DNA of 11,778 bases from Devosiaceae bacterium (lineage in GTDB: Bacteria; Pseudomonadota; Alphaproteobacteria; Rhizobiales; Devosiaceae): NCBI GenBank assembly GCA_021648375.1, contig JAKISW010000054.1:1-11778 (forward strand). The letters are read 5' to 3'. Positions 7,356 through 11,778 of the stretch are shown piece after piece. The notes under the pieces were generated by a model. That model made no database searches, was not told the DNA's origin, and worked only from the letters and a program-made list of their open reading frames with translations. Within the stretch, counting starts at the first letter, position 1, and every line of letters begins with the position of its first letter. The position numbers and the translations under genes are program-made.

Positions 7356-8015
7356 TTACAGGGAAAACTGATGCGGTTTGGAAAACTCCGCAATCCTGGG
7401 CAAGCAGGCATTAAACGCACTAACCTGGGCAATTCCCGCCTCGCTTCTGGTGAAGGTTACAGCTCTGGCACTGGCACCCGTGCCAATCAATGCAACGAGT
7501 TTGCCACCATCGCGCAACTGCTCAAGCAGTTTTTTGGGCACCTCATCTATCGCCGCTCCGATGATAATAACATCAAATGGAGCCTCGGAAGGGGCCCCCT
7601 CTTCCGGTTTGCCTTTAATCACCGCTGCATTGGGAATGTCCAGTTGAGCCAGAATTTCATCAGCGCGATTAACAAGATCCCCATCGGATTCAACACCAAC
7701 AACCGAGCTTGCAAGCTGGGCCAGCACCGCGCTGGTATAGCCAGTGGCGCAGGCGACGTCCAAAACCACATCTTCGGGACCGGGCGCGCCAAGTTCTATG
7801 AGTTTAGCCAATGGAGCCGGTGCCCCCATATAGCGCAATGGGTCGCTGGAAAGCTTGTGATCTAAATCAGCATAAGCAAAAGGCACCTGCCCGGCACTTA
7901 AAAATGCCTCGCGAGGAATTTTAGCAAAAGCTGAAAGAACCCGAGGGTCAAAAACACCAGAAGTTCGCAATTGCCCCTCAACCATATCAATTCGTGCTTT
8001 GGAAAAATCGCTCAT
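7356..8015 (-). CDS. Protein-L-isoaspartate O-methyltransferase family protein (divergent Pcm)
   Basis: The Pcm family transfers a methyl group from S-adenosylmethionine to L-isoaspartyl residues in damaged proteins. The 219-residue product has the family start (MVEGQLRTSGVFDPRVLSAF at 11-30, IPREAFL at 33-39), the SAM-binding Rossmann motif I (VVLDVACATGYTSAVLAQL, 83-101), the acidic ribose-binding position at Glu109, and the FDVIIIGAAIDEVPKKLLEQL block (147-167) followed by DGGKLVALIG. Motif I is degenerate: DVACATGY replaces the usual EIGTGSGY, and the substrate region HKLSSDPLRYMGAP differs from the canonical enzyme. True isoaspartyl repair activity is therefore uncertain and the symbol is withheld. 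The ATG at 8015 follows a GAGG Shine-Dalgarno with about 8 nt spacing. The gene heads the block leading to the TolC-family gene. Confidence 0.88.
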   Translation of the reverse strand: MSDFSKARIDMVEGQLRTSGVFDPRVLSAFAKIPREAFLSAGQVPFAYADLDHKLSSDPLRYMGAPAPLAKLIELGAPGPEDVVLDVACATGYTSAVLAQLASSVVGVESDGDLVNRADEILAQLDIPNAAVIKGKPEEGAPSEAPFDVIIIGAAIDEVPKKLLEQLRDGGKLVALIGTGASARAVTFTRSEAGIAQVSAFNACLPRIAEFSKPHQFSL

Positions 8016-8066
8016 TTAAGGTTCCTCTATTCCAACTGGTGTTAAGTATCGTTGGCACCAATGGTA

Positions 8067-8099
8067 TTTTTTTTACCCCTGCCCGAGCAGGCCAAAAAA
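8067..8099. repeat. Imperfect hairpin flanked by T-run and A-run in the Pcm-family gene leader
   Basis: CCTGC (8078-8082) and GCAGG (8087-8091) form a stem around CCGA. Outside a small internal loop, T8 (8067-8074) can pair with A6 (8094-8099). On both strands the T-run precedes and the A-run follows, so it is not a normal terminator either way. If the promoter at 8115-8143 is real, this lies at the very 5' end of the Pcm-family mRNA. Confidence 0.5.
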
Positions 8100-8114
8100 T
8101 TCTAACACGGGTTC

Positions 8115-8143
8115 TTGATAACGCTCTCATGCCAATGGTTCAA
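8115..8143 (-). promoter_or_regulatory. Candidate sigma70-type promoter of the Pcm-family gene
   Basis: On the minus strand TTGAAC (8143-8138), a 17-base spacer and TATCAA (8120-8115) each match four of six consensus positions, about 100 bases before the ATG. The spacing is ideal but the hexamers are imperfect. Confidence 0.35.
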
Positions 8144-8306
8144 CAAAGAACTGAGAAGATTTAACCACGAATTTGAGCAAAGTGTAAATTTTGGTCAAAA
8201 TGTGTGAAATTTTTAGCTTTTTTTCCAAAATAAAGAGGAAACATAAAAAAGATCAGGTTCTTCATCTTGCATACATTAAATTGTTGCAGTAACAAATCCG
8301 AATTGA

Positions 8307-8380
8307 GGCCACGTGGCGGAATGGTTACGCAGCGGATTGCAAATCCGTGTATTCCGGTTCGATTCCGGACGTGGCCTCCA
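8307..8380 (+). tRNA. tRNA-Cys (GCA)
   Basis: The 74 bases fold into a full cloverleaf. The acceptor GGCCACG pairs with CGTGGCC, the D stem is GCG/CGC, and the anticodon stem GCGGA/TCCGT encloses loop TTGCAAA with anticodon GCA. The T arm is TCCGG-TTCGATT-CCGGA. The discriminator is T, as expected for tRNA-Cys, and CCA is encoded (8378-8380). It is the first plus-strand gene, diverging from the Pcm-family gene. An 18-bp tandem repeat begins almost at its 3' end. I found no clear promoter; TACATT at 8272-8277 is a poor -10 candidate. Confidence 0.96.
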
Positions 8381-8381
8381 T

Positions 8382-8417
8382 ATTCTTGGCAATGCACTGA
8401 TTCTTGGCAATGCATTG
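8382..8417 (+). repeat. Tandem duplication of an 18-bp unit after tRNA-Cys
   Basis: The unit ATTCTTGGCAATGCACTG (8382-8399) is repeated directly as ATTCTTGGCAATGCATTG (8400-8417) with one base change. A fragment resembling its end (ATACATTGC) follows. No coding frame across it is believable. It may be a replication-slippage duplication. Confidence 0.75.
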
Positions 8418-8423
8418 ATACAT

Positions 8424-8436
8424 TGCTTTAAAAGCA
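8424..8436 (+). terminator. Weak hairpin, possible end of the tRNA-Cys transcript
   Basis: TGCTT and AAGCA flank a TAA loop and are followed by TTCATTTTC. The stem has only 5 bp and the T-tract is interrupted, so this is a tentative terminator between tRNA-Cys and mobA. Confidence 0.25.
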
Positions 8437-8512
8437 TTCATTTTCAATCACGAACCAATTTACCCACACAACGCAACCACTGTAACCAGCCAGATAATTT
8501 TAAAGAGTTTGA

Positions 8513-9169
8513 ATGAGCGAAAATACTGCAGTTGTGATTCTTGCCGGCGGTGGTGGAAAACGGCTTGGCGGTGTAATTAAGGCCAACCTGAAAATTGACG
8601 GAGTAACTTTGTTTGAAAGAGTTGCTGAAAATGTGGGCCAAATGGAAGGACCGCATATTCTTTCTATCGGACATATGAAAAAGCAACGTTTTATGGTGCC
8701 CAAGAAATGGATAATACTCAATGATATGAATAATGACTCCAATATTAAAGGGCCACTAGCGGGTCTGGCTGCGGGTGTGGATTATATCATGCGGCATGCA
8801 AAAAATACCGATTACCTGCTAACGGTAGCCGTTGACAGTCCGTTTTTTCCAGATTTTTTCCATTCCATGGCTCTTGAAGCGATCAATAACAACAAGGATG
8901 CTGTGGTTGCATCCTTTGGGGGGCAGATTTATCCCACCAATGCGCTTTGGCGGCTAAATTCAATAAATAACCTGCCTGAAGAACTTAAAGGTCTGGCAAA
9001 ATATGGCATCAAAGGCCTCTTAAGAAAAATCCGAGTTAAAGAATTGGCCATGGATGAATATTGCAAGGAAAATCCTTGCCAGAATTTGAATAATGTTACT
9101 GACATTGCCAATATAAATGATCGTGCTAAAATCATGGCTTCACAACCACAAAAAAAATATGATAATTGA
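8513..9169 (+). CDS. mobA: Molybdenum cofactor guanylyltransferase, MobA-like
   Basis: MobA joins GMP from GTP to molybdopterin-Mo to make the guanine-dinucleotide cofactor used by DMSO-reductase-family enzymes; it is cytosolic. The 218-residue product shows the nucleotidyltransferase P-loop-like LAGGGGKRLGG (10-20) followed by Lys23, ILND (68-71), GPLAGL (80-85), VAVDSPFFP (105-113, the metal-binding Asp position) and a C-terminal NVTDIANIND (194-203) resembling the family's NINTP-type ending. The usual GGxDK reads GGVIK: the Asp is replaced but the Lys kept. It is slightly longer than E. coli MobA (194) and rich in Asn and Lys. The start has only a weak AAGAG Shine-Dalgarno. It stands alone between two tRNA genes, with no other molybdenum-cofactor gene in view, so a related nucleotidyltransferase role cannot be fully excluded. 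Confidence 0.85.
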   Translation: MSENTAVVILAGGGGKRLGGVIKANLKIDGVTLFERVAENVGQMEGPHILSIGHMKKQRFMVPKKWIILNDMNNDSNIKGPLAGLAAGVDYIMRHAKNTDYLLTVAVDSPFFPDFFHSMALEAINNNKDAVVASFGGQIYPTNALWRLNSINNLPEELKGLAKYGIKGLLRKIRVKELAMDEYCKENPCQNLNNVTDIANINDRAKIMASQPQKKYDN

Positions 9170-9233
9170 GTATCCAATAATTGTGGGCTTGAAAAAATGG
9201 GGCTTGGCAAACAAACTTAAACCCGCTAAGTGA

Positions 9234-9251
9234 TGCCCGCCTGAACGGGCA
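9234..9251 (+). terminator. Hairpin after mobA, possible terminator
   Basis: TGCCCG (9234-9239) and CGGGCA (9246-9251) form a 6-bp GC-rich stem around CCTGAA, 65 bases past the mobA stop and 12 bases before tRNA-Asn. The following ATTAATATTGTT is only a poor T-tract. It could also be a processing or pausing structure in a mobA-tRNA transcript. Confidence 0.35.
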
Positions 9252-9262
9252 ATTAATATTGT

Positions 9263-9338
9263 TCCCCGGTAGCTCAGTTGGTAGAGCAGTCGGCTGTTAA
9301 CCGACTTGTCGTAAGTTCGAGTCTTACCCGGGGAGCCA
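9263..9338 (+). tRNA. tRNA-Asn (GUU)
   Basis: The 76 bases form a complete cloverleaf. The acceptor TCCCCGG pairs with CCGGGGA, the D stem is GCTC/GAGC, the anticodon stem is GTCGG/CCGAC with loop CTGTTAA (anticodon GTT), and the T arm is GTAAG-TTCGAGT-CTTAC. The discriminator is G and CCA is encoded. Seven T (9340-9346) follow directly and may terminate the transcript. The gene sits between mobA and a non-coding stretch leading to the glycosyltransferase. Confidence 0.97.
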
Positions 9339-9372
9339 ATTTTTTTGTAAGGGCGCTGTGCATCGGCACCAG

Positions 9373-9384
9373 TTTCAATTGAAA
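9373..9384. repeat. Perfect 12-bp palindrome TTTCAATTGAAA
   Basis: The sequence is identical on both strands, the form expected of a dimeric repressor site, but it lies about 120 bases before the nearest promoter candidate. The binder is unknown. Confidence 0.5.
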
Positions 9385-9418
9385 TCATTGTCATCCATTT
9401 CAAACCCAATTCAATTAC

Positions 9419-9436
9419 ATCTCTTGGTTAAGAGAT
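9419..9436. repeat. Perfect 7-bp inverted repeat ATCTCTT-GGTT-AAGAGAT
   Basis: Seven perfect pairs around a 4-base loop. On the plus strand it is followed by AAAAATT and on the minus by GTAATTG, so it does not look like a terminator. It lies 66 bases upstream of the promoter candidate for the glycosyltransferase. Confidence 0.55.
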
Positions 9437-9501
9437 AAAAATTGCTGGTTATGCTTTTACGCTCAACAGGTAAATTTCAGTTCTGAAGCGAAATTGATGT
9501 A

Positions 9502-9529
9502 TTGACCCAGATAAAGAACATCTTAAAAG
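9502..9529 (+). promoter_or_regulatory. Candidate promoter of the glycosyltransferase gene
   Basis: TTGACC (9502-9507, five of six) and TAAAAG (9524-9529, four of six) are spaced by 16 bases, about 150 bases before the ATG. This is the best -35/-10 pair I see in the stretch. Confidence 0.35.
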
Positions 9530-9681
9530 CAAATTCAGTCATGTTGGTTCTTCGGGGCAGGATCTGGGATGTTACCTGTGCAAGTTGGGCTTGTGATTGC
9601 GCGAAATACTGCAATATTTGTGCATTATTGATGATATCGCCAATTTTAACGCAGGCAGGAAACTGAAGGTCACTACATCAA

Positions 9682-10851
9682 ATGGGTAGTTCTCCCAAAA
9701 AAATAAAAGTTTTATTTGTTCATACTCAGGACTGGTTCTTTTTATCCCATTTCAAGCCTCTTGCCGACGCAATAAATTCTGACGACAAATTTGAAGCCGG
9801 TATCGTTACCACAGTGGGGGATGATCGTGCCCAATTGGAGGAGCTTGGGCTTAAATTACATCCAATTGATTTTCAGCGCGCTTCGTTCAGCCCGTTTTCT
9901 GCGGCAAAAATCTGTTTACAACTTGTCTCGATATTGCACAAAGAGCGTCCTGACATTGTGCATTTTGTTGCTCTAAAGCCAATTCTGGTTGGCGGATTTG
10001 CAATGATATTTTTTCCAAAAAAATCTCGAGTTTATCATGTCACCGGTATGGGATATCTGGCTGACGGAAACTCAAAACTGGCAGCTTGTAAAAAAAATAT
10101 CGTTTTTCGCCTGATGGCATTCTTCATCAATCGTGCTCGAGGTTGGCTCATCACCGAAAATCCAGACGATTTGACATTTTTAAAAAAATATGGAGCCCGA
10201 CAAAATAAACGCACCAGTATTTTGGGTGGTGCCGGAGTGGACCCGGATTATTATACTCAAATGCCCGCTGTCAGTACTGACGTGCCCAAAGCTGCCTTTG
10301 TCGGTAGAATGATATGGTCTAAGGGTGTTGATGTTCTGGTTGAAGCCAAAGCAGAACTGGCAAAAAGGTCTGTCCAGCTGGACCTTGATTTATATGGCGA
10401 GCCGGATTTGGCCAACCCCTACGCCGTGAGCAATAAAACCATGGAGAGTTGGGGGCGACAACAGGGTATTAAATGGCATGGATTAATCTGTGATGTACGT
10501 GAAGTGTGGCGCAATTGCGAAATATGCATCATACCCACCCGTACGCGCGAAGGAATGCCTCGTGCAATGCTGGAAGCTGCATCCTGCGGACGAGCCATTA
10601 TCGTTACAGATGTGCCTGGTTGCCGGCATTTTATTCGTCATGGGGTTGAGGGGCTGATTGTACCCCCGGATGATCCAATAGCATTAGCGGACGCCATGCA
10701 AAAACTGGCCCAGAATCCAGAATTACGCAAATCCATGGGAGTGGCAGCGCGCCAGCGGGTATTGGCCGGATATACAGAAAAGAGTGTGCGCAAAGAGGTT
10801 CTGAGAGTTTATGACAACCTGCTTGGCGACGATTTAAATGGGATTACATAA
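9682..10851 (+). CDS. Glycosyltransferase family 4 (CapM-like)
   Basis: GT4 enzymes are retaining, GT-B-fold transferases that move a sugar from a nucleotide donor to a lipid-linked or glycan acceptor, commonly in capsule, O-antigen or exopolysaccharide assembly at the cytoplasmic face of the membrane. The 389-residue product has an N-terminal acceptor domain (VLFVHTQDWFFLSHFKPLADA, 10-30; RPDIVHFVALKPILVG, 89-104; VTGMGYL, 120-126) and a C-terminal donor domain with FVGRMIWSKGVDVLVEA (206-222), and the EX7E motif EGMPRAMLE (Glu290 and Glu298). After these come TDVPGCRHFIRHGVEGLIVPP (309-329) and a helical tail. The HTQDWFFLSH start and VPGCR block suggest the CapM-like subgroup. Donor and acceptor cannot be told. 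It lies downstream of tRNA-Asn and converges on a broken oxidoreductase. Confidence 0.9.
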   Translation: MGSSPKKIKVLFVHTQDWFFLSHFKPLADAINSDDKFEAGIVTTVGDDRAQLEELGLKLHPIDFQRASFSPFSAAKICLQLVSILHKERPDIVHFVALKPILVGGFAMIFFPKKSRVYHVTGMGYLADGNSKLAACKKNIVFRLMAFFINRARGWLITENPDDLTFLKKYGARQNKRTSILGGAGVDPDYYTQMPAVSTDVPKAAFVGRMIWSKGVDVLVEAKAELAKRSVQLDLDLYGEPDLANPYAVSNKTMESWGRQQGIKWHGLICDVREVWRNCEICIIPTRTREGMPRAMLEAASCGRAIIVTDVPGCRHFIRHGVEGLIVPPDDPIALADAMQKLAQNPELRKSMGVAARQRVLAGYTEKSVRKEVLRVYDNLLGDDLNGIT

Positions 10852-10869
10852 TTCGAGCGCACATGATTT

Positions 10870-10888
10870 AAAAAAAATGCCGCGACAT
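10870..10888 (-). terminator. Possible terminator of the oxidoreductase pseudogene
   Basis: On the minus strand ATGT-CGCG-GCAT (10888-10877) is a 4-bp stem with one G-U pair, running directly into an unbroken T-tract (10877-10870). It lies 31-49 bases beyond the oxidoreductase stop codon in the convergent gap. The stem is short, so the call rests mainly on the T-tract. Confidence 0.35.
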
Positions 10889-10918
10889 GCCGATTCTAAA
10901 GATTTATAATGAGCCGTG

Positions 10919-11778
10919 TTATTCAGATCCTGGGTCAGCAGGATAATCAACCTTGGTTTGCTTGTGCCAATCTATCTGCATTTTGAGGATTTTCAGCATA
11001 TGAGACACCGGCGTTACCGGTGGACGCCCGTAGCGAATGGCTTCAAGAACAGTTTTTGATTGTTCGAGATACATCTGGTTCAAGTCTTCCACATGAGCAT
11101 CAAAAACTTCTGCACGCGGTTTTTTTGGTAAATGCAGCACTACTTCACCGCCATGAATGTCCCATTCAATCGTGCCCTGATCACCTGAAATATGATAGGA
11201 TCGGCGAGACACGCGCTGGATATAGTCGGTTAAAAGTGTCGCGATGGCACCTGAACGAAAACGCAGCAATGATGCTGCAACATCTTCTGTTTCAATTGGC
11301 AATGCTGTGCTGTGGCCATTTAAGCCAACAAAGGTTTGCACCGGACCAAGCAACCACGTCAAATAATCAAGCTCGTGGGTATCAAAAATCACGCCGCCGC
11401 CAAGATCTTTGCGGGCTGAATACGATTTGGTAAAATCCTCCCAGGGGTGCCAATCGGGCAGCCATTGTCCGGCGATAACCTGAGCACCGGTTATTTTTCC
11501 AATCCGTCCCTCATCAATCCATTGCTTCATGCGGATAAAAGCGGGGTGAAATTTCCAGTTCGAACCCATATGGGCAAAAACGCCCTTTTTCTGCCGCCAA
11601 TGTGGCCTGGCGCAAATGAAAGCGGTTGGGCGAACATATAAAAACCAAGTCTGGCATTTCCTCAATCGCCTGTACCTCATTTGCAAAGGTGCGGCCTGCC
11701 AGTTCAGTTTCAAAGCAATCGCGGCGTTCTTTATCTGGATCCATGCCAGTAAGGTCAGTCACCCCCAAAGTCCGCAGA
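10919..11778 (-). pseudogene. Gfo/Idh/MocA-family oxidoreductase, frame-disrupted and truncated by the window edge
   Basis: These enzymes are NAD(P)-dependent dehydrogenases of sugars and sugar nucleotides: a Rossmann half, then an alpha/beta substrate half. From the right edge to about 11583 the frame reads Rossmann text (LGVTDLTGMDPDKERR, then DLVFICSPNRFHLRQATLAAEKG). The homology then moves to another frame at about 11587 and runs to the stop at 10919 (KKGVFAHMGSNWKFHPAFIRMKQW, AGQWLPDWHPWEDF, DLGGGVIFDTHELDYLTWLLGP, GTIEWDIHGGEVVLHL). The join is at GAAAAAGGGC. Family members normally have about 25-30 residues between these blocks, including an EKP motif whose Lys is functionally important; here they are absent. 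So both a frame change and a deletion are present, perhaps by slippage between A-rich repeats. The Rossmann GxGxxG start lies beyond the window. The gene is probably inactive. Confidence 0.8.

Larger units (their letters stand above)
9339..9681. other. 343-base non-coding stretch between tRNA-Asn and the glycosyltransferase
   Basis: No believable gene or recognisable gene remnant was seen. It starts with a seven-T run after tRNA-Asn. It contains a perfect 12-bp palindrome TTTCAATTGAAA (9373-9384), a 7-bp perfect hairpin (9419-9436) and a promoter candidate (9502-9529). It ends with GAAGG (9665-9669), a Shine-Dalgarno-like site with a rather long 12-nt spacing to the glycosyltransferase ATG. 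No copy of the tRNA-Asn 3' end, which would mark an integrated element, is visible. Confidence 0.6.

Noticed and set aside
7371..7865. A 164-codon plus-strand open frame
   Set aside because: It is antisense to the Pcm-family gene, which has a ribosome binding site and family motifs. The antisense product has no recognisable domain.
8161..8415. An 84-codon minus-strand frame upstream of the Pcm-family gene
   Set aside because: It covers the tRNA-Cys gene and the tandem repeat, has no ribosome binding site and no family resemblance.
9263..9338. tRNA-Asn 3' end as an att site of an integrated element inside the window
   Set aside because: No second copy of the tRNA end and no integrase or recombinase gene is present to the right edge.
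9140..9409. An 89-codon minus-strand frame across tRNA-Asn
   Set aside because: Its middle is the reverse complement of the tRNA. This is a well-known type of spurious protein prediction.
1..11778. CRISPR arrays, insertion sequences, toxin-antitoxin or phage-defence genes
   Set aside because: No regularly spaced repeats, transposase, or defence-type proteins were found in any frame.

Overview
The window looks like a chromosomal segment of an alphaproteobacterium, most likely Hyphomicrobiales (Rhizobiales). The block pcm-like methyltransferase, TolC-family channel, popZ and valS in one orientation is, from memory, typical of that group. The predicted proteins (the IlvD and PopZ ends, the ValS editing domain) also read like alphaproteobacterial versions. 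Base composition looks AT-richer than common rhizobia, by eye only. No genus is claimed.

Layout. Positions 1-8015 are entirely minus-strand genes. In transcription order they are a Pcm-family methyltransferase (8015-7356), a TolC-family outer-membrane channel (7042-5612), popZ (5218-4430), valS (4289-1251) and the first about 339 codons of ilvD (1018 to the left edge). The gaps of 140-393 bases hold several hairpins, so this is probably a run of separate short transcription units rather than one operon. Positions 8307-9338 are plus strand: tRNA-Cys(GCA), a mobA-like molybdenum cofactor guanylyltransferase and tRNA-Asn(GUU). After a 343-base non-coding stretch comes a plus-strand family 4 glycosyltransferase (9682-10851). 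Facing it is a broken, edge-truncated Gfo/Idh/MocA oxidoreductase (11778-10919, minus).

Functional links. IlvD makes the 2-keto acid precursors of valine and isoleucine, and ValS charges tRNA with valine. PopZ organises the cell pole and TolC is an envelope export channel. Their linkage is positional and not known to be mechanistic. The glycosyltransferase and the oxidoreductase are of kinds often found in surface-polysaccharide loci and may mark the edge of an accessory region beyond tRNA-Asn, but no integrase, IS element or att repeat is visible.

Most of the window is ordinary housekeeping DNA, and I see no convincing undescribed multi-gene system. The best second looks are: the oxidoreductase, which carries both a frame change and an apparent loss of the EKP-motif segment; a terminator-like hairpin 21 nt before the valS start with no evident Shine-Dalgarno; an unusually long PopZ linker with no basic residue; a likely TTG start for the TolC gene; a 10-bp direct repeat at the popZ ribosome binding site; and an 18-bp tandem repeat after tRNA-Cys.
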